Of a stretch of 12,444 bases of DNA, positions 1 through 7,682 are shown in pieces; within the stretch, counting starts at the first letter, position 1; every line of letters begins with the position of its first letter. The DNA lies in the NCBI GenBank assembly GCA_023410885.1, contig JAEYPI010000090.1, positions 1-12,444 on the forward strand. Reading direction: 5' to 3'. Both the position numbers and the translations under genes were made by a program. Source of the stretch: Bacillota bacterium. Lineage in GTDB: Bacteria; Bacillota; Clostridia; DSM-8532. The notes beneath the pieces are model-generated. The model was not told where the DNA came from. It searched no databases and saw only the letters and a program-made list of their open reading frames with translations.

Positions 1-1
1 G

Positions 2-1435
2 GATAGGCATGAATACAAGGGCTACAGCATCACCGACAAAGTATTTGATATCAGTGAAATTGAAGATGAAGCCTGGTATAAGGATTTTTCAACCGGGATT
101 GTGACGGTTGTGGGGCTGGATAAGGCCCATACCATGATTAATACCATTGATAGTATTAAAATTGCACGTAAGCTCTATCAAATTATGATCTCGGATGCCA
201 GATACAGTGCATTGCTCACCATTGATATCGAAACGGGCTATTTTAAAGATATTCTTGAGAGCATTAAGGCCTCTCCAAATAGCACGGTCCTGATTATGGA
301 TGAGAATGATAAGGCCATTCTGAAAACCAAGAACGATATTGATCATGGCTCCATCATTAAGACGTATGAGAAAAAACAAACGGATGATAAGGCTTCCTAT
401 CTTTCATGGGTTGAAGACGAAAACGGAACCGAGCTTCTGGTCTCTGTTAAAATGATGGAGAGACTTCGGTGGAAGATTGTTTCTATATCGCCCATCAAAG
501 AGTTGAACAAGGAGCTGCGTGCTTTTAATAAATCCGCTTATCTTGTCATAGCCCTATGCGGTATTCTTTCCTTTCTCATGGCCCTGATCCTGTCCAATGA
601 CATATCAAGGCCTATCACCAAGCTGGTCAAGTCCATGTCCGGCGTCAAGGATGGCAATTTTGATACGAACATTTCCTATAAAAGAAATGATGAGTTTGCC
701 TTTCTTATTAAACGCTATAAAACCATGATGGCAGAGATCAAGGCATTAATTGATAAGCTCTATATCAGTGAGTTGGACAAGAAAAAGGTTGAGCTGAAGG
801 TAAAGGAGTATGAGCTAAAAGCAAAGGAATATGAACTAAAGGCTCTCCAAGCCCAGATTAACCCTCATTTTCTATACAATACGCTGGATTCGGTCAATTG
901 GCTTGCCATCAAGTATCAGGCTGAGGATATCAGCACCATGGTCAAAAGCTTGTCGAACTTTTTCAGGTACAGCTTAAGCAAGGGCAAAAGCGAAATCACT
1001 CTGGAAGCGGAAAAGCAACAGATTGAAAGCTATCTGATGATTCAACACATACGGTTTAAAGAAAAGCTCAACTATCGCATTGATTTCTCACCTGAAATAC
1101 TCAACTGCAAAACCGTCAAGCTGATTCTTCAGCCCATTGTGGAAAACGCAATCATACATGGTATTGAAAAGCTTAAGACAGGCGGTTTTATTGAAATTCT
1201 TGGATACAGAGCGGAGGATCATATTGAAATAAAGGTCTCTGACAATGGTGGGGGAGCTGACATAGACGAGCTGAACAGCTTGTTGCTGGACAAATCCGAC
1301 TCCGATATCTCTTTTGGAATAAAGAATGTCAATGAAAGGATTAAACAGTTCTTTGGCAGCGAATACGGTTTGACTTTCACCAGCAACGAGCCTTCCGGTG
1401 TAACGGTATGGATTAAAATACCCTTCAGACCCTAA
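2..1435 (+). CDS. YesM-type sensor histidine kinase (5' truncated by window edge)
   Basis: Membrane sensor kinase that autophosphorylates on His and passes phosphate to the response regulator encoded next. The frame is open to the first base, so the true start lies outside the window and the GTG at 101 is only an internal codon. Counting visible residues from base 2: the C-terminal part of an extracellular (probably dCache-like) sensor region to about 175; a membrane helix at about 178-198; a HAMP domain (NDISRPITKL onward); a charged coiled coil with a duplicated heptad KEYELKA; then the His_kinase (PF06580) box INPHFLYNTLDSVNW with phosphoacceptor His289. The GHKL ATPase domain shows the N-box (LQPIVENAIIHG), the DNGGG motif and a G-x-x-N-x-x-x-R motif (GIKNVNERI). 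YesM/YesN pairs next to CUT1 transporters usually control uptake of plant or glycan oligosaccharides. The ligand cannot be read from the sequence. Confidence 0.93.
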   Translation, partial: DRHEYKGYSITDKVFDISEIEDEAWYKDFSTGIVTVVGLDKAHTMINTIDSIKIARKLYQIMISDARYSALLTIDIETGYFKDILESIKASPNSTVLIMDENDKAILKTKNDIDHGSIIKTYEKKQTDDKASYLSWVEDENGTELLVSVKMMERLRWKIVSISPIKELNKELRAFNKSAYLVIALCGILSFLMALILSNDISRPITKLVKSMSGVKDGNFDTNISYKRNDEFAFLIKRYKTMMAEIKALIDKLYISELDKKKVELKVKEYELKAKEYELKALQAQINPHFLYNTLDSVNWLAIKYQAEDISTMVKSLSNFFRYSLSKGKSEITLEAEKQQIESYLMIQHIRFKEKLNYRIDFSPEILNCKTVKLILQPIVENAIIHGIEKLKTGGFIEILGYRAEDHIEIKVSDNGGGADIDELNSLLLDKSDSDISFGIKNVNERIKQFFGSEYGLTFTSNEPSGVTVWIKIPFRP

Positions 1436-1490
1436 ATCGCCCTTTGACACCTGTTGATCCACTGATTAAAAACAACCAAGGAGTAATTTT

Positions 1491-3125
1491 ATGCTGAAAA
1501 TGATTTTAGCTGATGATGAGAGTATTGTGCGGGATGGGTTGCGCAGCATTATTGATTGGAAGACGCATGGCATTGAAATCATCGCTGAAGCATCTGACGG
1601 TCAGGAGGCCTTTGATTTATGCATGAAGCACCTTCCGGATATTCTCTTGACAGATATTAGAATGCCTTTTATGGATGGCCTTGAGGTTGCCGCCAAGCTG
1701 AAAGAACACGGTAATAATCTGAAAGTCATTATATTCAGCGGTGTACAGGATTTTGGCTATGCTAAATCCGCTTTGGACATCAGTGCAGAGGGCTATATAT
1801 TAAAGCCCTTGGAGGTCAAAGAACTGACTCAGGTCGTGGACAGAGTTGTTAAGAAAATAGCTAATGAAAAGCTTATGGTAGAACGTGTTCATCAGTTAAA
1901 GCAGCAGCTCCATGAAAATTTTGGAGCAGCCAGAGAAAAGTTCTTAAAGAATTTAGTTTTAGGCGCTTATCAAAAGGCTGAAACGATTAATGAAAAGCTG
2001 GATTATTTTAAAAATCCCATAAGAAGCGAAGAGCCTGTGGCAGTTGCTGTTTTGCAGGTCGATGAATACGCCAAAAAGACAGAGCATTACGCTGAGGAGG
2101 AAAAGCAGCTTTTAAGCTTTTCCATAACCAGCATCGTAGAGGAGCTTATCAATCTTAATACCCTCGGTGCTTGTGTGGCCATGAATGAAAATGAATATGT
2201 TCTTATGTTTCATGAGAGAAAGACCGAAAGTCAAGATGAGCAGAGTGACTTCTACTCTGAAATTGTGAGGAGTCTGAATCAGTATTTACAGCTGTCTGTC
2301 TCAATTGGCGTGGGACGTATAGCTAATAGCCCTCTTAAAATCAACTCTTCGTATAAAGAAGCGGTTAATGCCCTGTACTTTAAGTTCTACACAGGAAAAG
2401 GTGCCGTTATTAATATCACGGATATCAGCCTGACCTTGGAGAATAACGAAATTCCGGATCTCTACCTGGAAGAGCATGAGCTCGTTAACCGGGTCAAGTC
2501 AGGTAATGTTTTAGAAACCGAACAGGCCATTCAAGCTTTGTTCAATAAGCTAAGCCATGATAAAAAATACACCGTTGGCTATATTCAGCGGGTTTGCGAT
2601 GAAATAGTGTACATGATGACAAGAGCCCTTTACGATCTTGGTGAAGACATTAAGGATATCACCCATAATCGATCGGACTTATTAAAAATGCTTTACCAGA
2701 CGGAAAGTATATTTGAGCTTCAGAAAAAAATAACAGACATTCTAATCAGCATTGCCCAGCATTTTTCGCTTAAATATACCCAGAAGAACAAAAAGGTCAT
2801 TGATGACATCAAGAAGCTGATCCAAAAAAAGTATAGGGAAGACATCAATATTAATAAAATTGCAGAAAGCGTTTACCTTTCTCCCAATTATATCAGTGTT
2901 GTTTTCAAGCAGATGACGGGTGAGACCATTATTGATTTTCTGACAAAAACGAGAATGGAGAATGCTAAAATATTGCTGAAAGAAACAGATTTCAAGGTTC
3001 TGGATATATCCGAAATGGTGGGCTTCCAGGATGCATCCTATTTCAGCAAGGTATTTAAAAAGTATACCGGCGTTCATCCTCAGAAATATAGGGCCATCGG
3101 CCATCTATCTGAAGTAGAGGAATAG
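1491..3125 (+). CDS. YesN-type response regulator, REC plus AraC-family DNA-binding domain
   Basis: Cytoplasmic transcription regulator and probable partner of the upstream kinase, 55 bp away. The N-terminal receiver domain (about 1-120) has the acidic pair D8-D9, phosphoacceptor D55 in LLTDIRMP, switch S83 and K105 in ILKPLE. The centre (about 130-430) is the long poorly conserved linker typical of YesN proteins, with a degenerate cyclase-like stretch near SVSIGVGR. The C-terminal HTH_18 domain (about 436-538) carries two helix-turn-helix units, including INKIAESVYLSPNYISVVFK and the AraC signature LDISEMVGFQDASYFSKVFK. At 544 aa it is full length for the family. An AAGGAG ribosome binding site precedes the ATG. 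It most likely activates the transporter operon starting at 3336, since such regulators usually act on the adjacent operon. That target is inferred. Confidence 0.94.
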   Translation: MLKMILADDESIVRDGLRSIIDWKTHGIEIIAEASDGQEAFDLCMKHLPDILLTDIRMPFMDGLEVAAKLKEHGNNLKVIIFSGVQDFGYAKSALDISAEGYILKPLEVKELTQVVDRVVKKIANEKLMVERVHQLKQQLHENFGAAREKFLKNLVLGAYQKAETINEKLDYFKNPIRSEEPVAVAVLQVDEYAKKTEHYAEEEKQLLSFSITSIVEELINLNTLGACVAMNENEYVLMFHERKTESQDEQSDFYSEIVRSLNQYLQLSVSIGVGRIANSPLKINSSYKEAVNALYFKFYTGKGAVINITDISLTLENNEIPDLYLEEHELVNRVKSGNVLETEQAIQALFNKLSHDKKYTVGYIQRVCDEIVYMMTRALYDLGEDIKDITHNRSDLLKMLYQTESIFELQKKITDILISIAQHFSLKYTQKNKKVIDDIKKLIQKKYREDININKIAESVYLSPNYISVVFKQMTGETIIDFLTKTRMENAKILLKETDFKVLDISEMVGFQDASYFSKVFKKYTGVHPQKYRAIGHLSEVEE

Positions 3126-3137
3126 GAGGCCTGTCAT

Positions 3138-3198
3138 AAAAAACCTTAACCTTTTTATGTCCTTGTAAAACCAAGGGTATATTGGGGAAAGGTTTTTT
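3138..3198. terminator. Probable (possibly bidirectional) terminator after the two-component genes
   Basis: Perfect 10-bp outer arms AAAAAACCTT (3138-3147) and AAGGTTTTTT (3189-3198) enclose a second small hairpin, CCTTG (3161-3165) with CAAGG (3172-3176). The structure begins 12 bp after the response regulator stop. A-tract and T-tract lie at opposite ends, so it could stop transcription from either side. The 41-nt interior is long for a simple intrinsic terminator, which lowers confidence. Confidence 0.55.
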
Positions 3199-3253
3199 GT
3201 ATCACAGCTCTTTTTTTTCGAGAGAATTTTACGGTTTATAAAAGATAATTCCA

Positions 3254-3282
3254 TTTTGATTTATGACCCTTGGAAATATAAT
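3254..3282 (+). promoter_or_regulatory. Putative promoter of the sugar-transport operon
   Basis: A perfect -10 hexamer TATAAT lies at 3277-3282, with no matching -35: TTTTGA at 3254-3259 with a 17-bp spacer, or TTGATT at 3256-3261 with a 15-bp spacer. A start near 3289 would give a leader of about 47 nt. A good -10 with a poor -35 fits a promoter that needs an activator, here presumably the YesN-type regulator encoded upstream. The activator link is inference. Confidence 0.5.
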
Positions 3283-3335
3283 GAAACCACAAAACAAGGC
3301 GAAAGCTTCCAAAATATGAAAGGAGAAATATTTCA

Positions 3336-4709
3336 ATGAGAAGAAGATTTTCTAGGCTCGGAAGTGTTGTCATGTCCTTCATTCTTGCGATCAGCTTGCT
3401 TGCAGCTTGCGGCCAGCCCGCAAAACCAGCAGAAGGCAGTACAACTCCTGCTGCTACTCCAAGTGCAAGCACCAGTGCTACACCCGAGGTTAAAGAGGTC
3501 ACCATGGAAACGATACAGGTCTGGACAAACAACGCCGCTACTAAAAATGAAGATGAAAAAATGGTGGCCGATTTTAATAATGGTCCAGGTAAGGAACAAG
3601 GCATTGCCATTGAATATAAAATCTATGGCGGCGACTATATGAACGTTCTGAATGTAGCGGCAGCTGCGGAGCAGGCTCCTCATATTTTTAAGCTTACTCA
3701 GGGAAACTTGGTTCAATATGCAAATGCAGGCTGGTCATTGGCCATTGAGGATATGCCTGGAGGCCAGGAATTCCTAAAAAAGTACGATGGCTTACTGCAG
3801 CCAGGCTATAACATTATTAACGACAAAACCTACACCGTACCTGTTGCTGTAAGCACCTTAGGGGTAGCCTATAATAAAGACCTTCTCAAAAAGAATGGCT
3901 ATGATAATCCCCCGCAGACCTGGGCTGAATTGAGGGAAATGGCCAAAACCATTACAAAAAATGGTCAAGGCAAAGAGTTTGGGTTTATTGAAGGGCTGAA
4001 AAGTACAGGTTATGTAAATGTTAATGGGCTCTGGCACTACATATCCTCATTGGGGCATGCAGAATTCAACCATCAGACAGGAAGATACGATTTCGCAGCT
4101 TTTAAGCCTCTTTTGCAGCTCTGGGTTGATATGAGAAATGATGGCAGTTGGTTCCCTGGAGTTGAAGGCCTTAACAATGATCAGGCAAGAGCACAGTTTG
4201 CAGAAGGGAATATCGGCTTTAAGCTTTCAGCAAGCTGGGATCCCGCGGTCTGGCAGGATCAGTTCCCGGCAAAAATGGATTGGGGCATTTGCAGGCCTGT
4301 GGAAGACCCTAATAACCGCGGTGCAAAAGCAGAGGAACTCCCTGAAAAATCAATGGAGGTTCTAAAGCTTTTTACATCGGATGAGACAGTAATAAGCCTG
4401 TATGAGGCCGGAAAAGCAATACCCTACACCGCCGATCTGATCAAGCAGGCGAAAACGCAACCGACTGTTAAGAATTTTGATGCCTTTGCTAAGCTTGACA
4501 ACAGCTATAAATACATGATGAACCCCAAGGGAGAGCTTAAACTGGAGGGCGATACCGCAGAGGTTGTTCTTTCCAAGGTCATATTGGGTGTCCTATCTCC
4601 CGATGAAGGGATGGCCGATTTGGATAAAAGATACAACGAAGCGCTGGACAGGGCCATAAAGGATGGCTTGGAAATCAATAAATTCATGGATAAGAACAGC
4701 ACCAAGTAA
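3336..4709 (+). CDS. CUT1 ABC transporter solute-binding lipoprotein
   Basis: Extracellular sugar-binding component anchored to the outer face of the membrane, handing substrate to the two permeases encoded downstream. The signal sequence has RRR at residues 2-4, a hydrophobic core and the lipobox LLAAC, with Cys25 as the lipidated residue. A Pro/Ser/Thr/Ala-rich tether follows (about 27-50). The mature part begins ETIQVWTNN and shows SBP_bac_1/8-type features: VPVAVSTLGVAYNKDLLKKNG, PQTWAELREMAKTI and the C-terminal SLYEAGKAIPY. GAAAGGAG at 3318-3325 is a strong ribosome binding site 10 nt before the ATG. At 457 aa it is near family length. One oddity: the segment between NNRGA (326-330) and PEKSMEV (336 on) lacks the glycine-rich strand usually present there (see findings). 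The substrate is probably an oligosaccharide, judged from the phosphorylase gene in the operon. Confidence 0.93.
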   Translation: MRRRFSRLGSVVMSFILAISLLAACGQPAKPAEGSTTPAATPSASTSATPEVKEVTMETIQVWTNNAATKNEDEKMVADFNNGPGKEQGIAIEYKIYGGDYMNVLNVAAAAEQAPHIFKLTQGNLVQYANAGWSLAIEDMPGGQEFLKKYDGLLQPGYNIINDKTYTVPVAVSTLGVAYNKDLLKKNGYDNPPQTWAELREMAKTITKNGQGKEFGFIEGLKSTGYVNVNGLWHYISSLGHAEFNHQTGRYDFAAFKPLLQLWVDMRNDGSWFPGVEGLNNDQARAQFAEGNIGFKLSASWDPAVWQDQFPAKMDWGICRPVEDPNNRGAKAEELPEKSMEVLKLFTSDETVISLYEAGKAIPYTADLIKQAKTQPTVKNFDAFAKLDNSYKYMMNPKGELKLEGDTAEVVLSKVILGVLSPDEGMADLDKRYNEALDRAIKDGLEINKFMDKNSTK

Positions 4710-4756
4710 GAGTGAGCTGAAATATTTTAGCCATACCTAAAGAAGTGAATGAAGCT

Positions 4757-4796
4757 GGTAGTGTAAGTCAGGTATAAAAGCCTGACTTATATTACC
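4757..4796 (+). promoter_or_regulatory. Intercistronic stem-loop between binding-protein and permease genes
   Basis: GGTAGTGTAAGTCAGG (4757-4772) pairs along its whole 16-nt length with CCTGACTTATATTACC (4781-4796): 14 Watson-Crick and two G-U pairs, loop TATAAAAG. No T-run follows, so it is not a standard terminator. Hairpins in this position in sugar-transport operons (malE-malF is the classic case) protect the upstream mRNA from 3' decay, raising the amount of binding protein relative to the permeases. It ends 14 nt before the permease ribosome binding site. Confidence 0.75.
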
Positions 4797-4810
4797 TATG
4801 AGTAGGCTTG

Positions 4811-4818
4811 AGAGGTGA
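4811..4818 (+). promoter_or_regulatory. Ribosome binding site fixing the first permease start
   Basis: AGAGGTGA lies 10 nt before the ATG at 4829 and matches the 16S rRNA anti-Shine-Dalgarno sequence over seven bases. A longer reading from TTG at 4808 would place this site inside the coding sequence and has no ribosome binding site of its own. Confidence 0.75.
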
Positions 4819-4828
4819 ATTTATTGAT

Positions 4829-5791
4829 ATGAAGGTAGCTTTTGGTTCAGCATCAGCATCTAAGTCCGGAAAATGGAGAACTATTCTAAAGTCAGTAAAA
4901 AAGAACGATAATATTCCCGCCTATATTTTAATAACACCGATGCTACTGGGTTTTTTAATCTTTACTCTATATCCGATCTTTTATGTTCTGCGATGGTCAA
5001 TGTTTGACTATGATGGGTTTACAACCGCTAAATTTATAGGCCTTGATAACTTTGTAAGGTTATTTACAAGAGAAAAGAGCTTTTGGAATGCAATTGCCAA
5101 TACATTTATCATCACCTTCGGGAAAATGGCTATTGAGATTCCTATGGCATTGGTATTGGCAGTACTCATTAACGGAAAATCAAAATTGAACAGTTTTTTT
5201 CGTACCTTTTATTTTATGCCCACTATCATTAGTACAGCCATTGTGGGATTGATTTTTTCGATCCTTTTTGGTTCCTATAATGGGATCATTAATGCAATCA
5301 TCAATAATCTGGGTATTACCGCAGACAGAATAAATTGGTTCGGAAATAAATGGCTTGCTCTGGCCGTGATTATAATAGCCTCAGTATGGACTCATTTTGG
5401 TATCAACATGGTCTTTTTTCTAATGGGACTTCAAAGTGTACCCCGAGAGATGTATGAGTGTGTGGATATCGATGGTGCCAACAAGGTTCAGCAATTCTTT
5501 ATGATTACGATTCCCATGCTAAAGCCCATCATGCAGATTATTCTCATGCTGGCTTTGGTAGAGGGGATGAAATTATCCGAGCTTCCTCTGGTTTTGTCAA
5601 ATGGGCAACCCGGAGGGCAGACAGAGGTTGTGATGACCTATATTTACAAGTACTTTTTCCCGACAGATTCTATGTCCGGCGGGCTGATTCAATATGGATA
5701 TGCGTCTTCTCTTGCTGTTGTTACGGCTATTACCATCGGTGTGATCACACTGCTGTATCTGAAATTATCCCAAAAAATGCGTGAGATCTGA
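4829..5791 (+). CDS. CUT1 sugar ABC transporter permease, MalF/UgpA type
   Basis: One of two integral membrane subunits forming the sugar channel. The ATG at 4829 is chosen over the longer TTG reading because AGAGGTGA sits just before it, giving 320 aa. A basic cytoplasmic N-terminus (KSGKWRTILKSVKKND) leads to a first helix (AYILITPMLLGFLIFTLYPIFYV) and about five further helices, for example FRTFYFMPTIISTAIVGLIF and WLALAVIIIASVWTHFGINM. The EAA loop that contacts the ATPase is clear at about 207-233: EMYECVDIDGANKVQQFFMI followed by TIP. The YSxFDYDGF-like motif near residue 45 (MFDYDGFTTAKFIGLDNF) is typical of MalF-type subunits. Its stop is 14 nt before the next permease start. No ATPase gene is present, so a shared MsmX/MsmK-like ATPase is expected elsewhere in the genome. 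Confidence 0.94.
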   Translation: MKVAFGSASASKSGKWRTILKSVKKNDNIPAYILITPMLLGFLIFTLYPIFYVLRWSMFDYDGFTTAKFIGLDNFVRLFTREKSFWNAIANTFIITFGKMAIEIPMALVLAVLINGKSKLNSFFRTFYFMPTIISTAIVGLIFSILFGSYNGIINAIINNLGITADRINWFGNKWLALAVIIIASVWTHFGINMVFFLMGLQSVPREMYECVDIDGANKVQQFFMITIPMLKPIMQIILMLALVEGMKLSELPLVLSNGQPGGQTEVVMTYIYKYFFPTDSMSGGLIQYGYASSLAVVTAITIGVITLLYLKLSQKMREI

Positions 5792-5805
5792 CAGGAGGAA
5801 ATAAC

Positions 5806-6654
5806 ATGAGAAGGCTTTACAGAGTTGGGTACAAATCGTTAGTATTTCTATTTTTGTTAGCGGTTTTTGTAATCAGCGTATTCCCGATTATATACATCAT
5901 ATTGGCGTCCTTTAAAAGCAATGCCGAGATATTGACTGCAGGCGCTCAAATCCTGCCTGAAAAATTTATTCTGGACAACTATGTTCAGGCTTGGACCCTT
6001 GCCAATTTTGAACGTTTTACCTGGAACAGCATATACATGACCTTTTTTATTGTCATCGGTTCTATTTTTACTTGCACCACATTGGCCTATGTTTTGGATC
6101 GAGGCGTATTTTTCGGCAAAAAGTTTATTTTCGGATTGCTTCTTTCAACCATGTTTATTTCGCTGGGAACGTCAAGTCTGCTGCCCCAGCTCCAGGTTGC
6201 AAAGATGTTTGGGATACATACCTCCCTATGGGGTGTCATCATCATCCGCGTGCTGGGCATAAACGTAACCCAGGTGTTTATGGCCAAGGGATACCTGGCC
6301 ACTATTCCCAAAGAAATTGACGAGGCCGCCAAGATCGACGGCTGTGGGTTTATAAGAATATACTGGAGCATCATCTTCCCGCTTCTTAAGCCCCTTATAG
6401 CGACAATTGGTTTACTGTCCTTCAGACAGGCGTGGAACGATTACATGCTTCCCATGGTTTTCACATTGGCCAATCCCGAGAAGGCTCCCCTGGTCGTTGG
6501 TGTTGTTAACCTCAGAAATACGGGAGAAGCTGCTTCATCCTGGAATCTGATGCTGGCGGGGACAGCCATCGCCATTCTGCCTATGCTGGTTGTATACCTG
6601 ATTCTTAACCGTTACTTTATTTCTGGCTTAACCAGTGGCGCAATCAAAGGGTAA
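5806..6654 (+). CDS. CUT1 sugar ABC transporter permease, MalG type
   Basis: Second integral membrane subunit of the transporter. The ATG follows an ideal ACAGGAGGAA ribosome binding site and lies 14 nt after the previous stop, so the two permeases should be made together. The 282-aa length is normal. The first helix (LVFLFLLAVFVISVFPIIYI) is followed by the MalG-type periplasmic motif LASFKSNAEILTAG and about five more helices. The EAA loop at about 170-196 reads EIDEAAKIDGCGFIRIYWSI, then IFPLLKP, closer to consensus than its partner's. The C-terminus YFISGLTSGAIKG is the usual end of MalG-type subunits, so the protein is complete. Confidence 0.95.
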   Translation: MRRLYRVGYKSLVFLFLLAVFVISVFPIIYIILASFKSNAEILTAGAQILPEKFILDNYVQAWTLANFERFTWNSIYMTFFIVIGSIFTCTTLAYVLDRGVFFGKKFIFGLLLSTMFISLGTSSLLPQLQVAKMFGIHTSLWGVIIIRVLGINVTQVFMAKGYLATIPKEIDEAAKIDGCGFIRIYWSIIFPLLKPLIATIGLLSFRQAWNDYMLPMVFTLANPEKAPLVVGVVNLRNTGEAASSWNLMLAGTAIAILPMLVVYLILNRYFISGLTSGAIKG

Positions 6655-6677
6655 TGTATGACAAGGAGTGATGGAAA

Positions 6678-7679
6678 ATGTCAGAGACAATCAATCAAAT
6701 AATGTTTTCAAGCCCGGTCATTAAAAGACATAATGAAAACCCTGTTTTATCTGCCAAGGATATTCCCTATAAAGCCGAACTTATATTTAACGCCGGAGTG
6801 ACAAAATTTCATGGAAAGTATGTCATGGTTTTTAGAAATGATTACGGGTATTCAGGCGGTAATTCCTTTGAGGGTACCAATATTGGACTGGCCTACAGCA
6901 ATGATGGTGTTAAATGGGAGGTACAGCCAAACCCATGCTTCGCGCTTAAGAATGATGAAATCATACGGGCATATGATCCCAGATTAACTGTCATTGAAGG
7001 ACGTTGCTACATGTGCTTTGCAGTGGATACCAAGCATGGTCTCAGAGGCGGCATAGCGGTTACAGATGACTTTGCGCATTTCGAGGTTCTCAGCATGACA
7101 GTGCCGGATAACCGGAATATGGTGCTATTCCCCGAAAAGATAAATGATAAGTATGTCAGGCTTGAAAGGCCTTTTCCTGTATACAGCCGTGGGGGAAGGG
7201 ACAGGTTTGATACCTGGATTTCCGATTCTCCGGACCTGAAATACTGGGGAAACTCTCAACTGCTGTTTGCGGTGGAGCATGTGCCTTTTGCCAATGACAA
7301 GGTGGGGCCGGCGGCACCCCCGGTTAAAACAGAAAAGGGCTGGCTTACGATCTTTCATGCTGTTGATCTGGATCCCTCCAGAGGGAAAAACGGGTGGGAG
7401 GATTGCTGGCAAAAGAGGTATTCTGCAGGTATCATGCTTTTGGACCTCCATGATCCTTCAAAGGTAATCGGTATGTCTAAAACGCCGCTTCTTGCACCCG
7501 AAACAACATACGAAAAAAATGGATTCAGAAATGATGTCATATTCCCCTCCGGGATGATTCTAGAAGATAACGGTGAAGTAAAGATTTATTATGGTGCGGC
7601 AGATACCGTCCTATGTCTGGCTACTGCGCATGTAGATGATTTATTAGGGCTGTGTCGTCAGGGGAAAGAGGTGTTTTAA
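6678..7679 (+). CDS. GH130-family glycoside phosphorylase (beta-mannoside type)
   Basis: Cytoplasmic enzyme of family GH130, most of whose members split beta-linked mannosides with phosphate to give alpha-mannose 1-phosphate plus the remaining sugar. Recognisable parts along the five-bladed propeller: AELIFNAGVTKFHGKYVMVF with R53 and ND at 54-55; AYDPRLTVIEGR with D100 as the likely acid; FAVDTKHGLRGGIA; PDNRNMVLFPEK (143-154); RLERP (161-165); GPAAPPVKT; FHAVD with H227; and VKIYYGAADT near the C-terminus. Retention of R53, R102, K154 and H227 looks more like the phosphorylase than the hydrolase (beta-1,2-mannosidase) branch, judged from motif memory rather than an alignment. AAGGAGTG precedes the ATG by 8-9 nt. 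No signal peptide is seen, so the substrate is probably imported intact. Which linkage it cuts (1,2-, 1,3- or 1,4-; Glc, Man or GlcNAc acceptor) cannot be told here. Confidence 0.9.
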   Translation: MSETINQIMFSSPVIKRHNENPVLSAKDIPYKAELIFNAGVTKFHGKYVMVFRNDYGYSGGNSFEGTNIGLAYSNDGVKWEVQPNPCFALKNDEIIRAYDPRLTVIEGRCYMCFAVDTKHGLRGGIAVTDDFAHFEVLSMTVPDNRNMVLFPEKINDKYVRLERPFPVYSRGGRDRFDTWISDSPDLKYWGNSQLLFAVEHVPFANDKVGPAAPPVKTEKGWLTIFHAVDLDPSRGKNGWEDCWQKRYSAGIMLLDLHDPSKVIGMSKTPLLAPETTYEKNGFRNDVIFPSGMILEDNGEVKIYYGAADTVLCLATAHVDDLLGLCRQGKEVF

Positions 7680-7682
7680 GTC

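Noticed and set aside
101..103. GTG as start of the histidine kinase
   Set aside because: The frame is open without a stop to base 2 and the upstream residues continue a sensor-domain-like sequence, so the gene enters from outside the window.
3364..3642. Second plus-strand frame inside the binding-protein gene
   Set aside because: It is a shadow of the lipoprotein signal and low-complexity tether region; the lipobox frame is clearly the real one.
4808..4810. TTG as start of the first permease
   Set aside because: The strong AGAGGTGA site lies downstream of it and points to the ATG at 4829; no ribosome binding site precedes the TTG.
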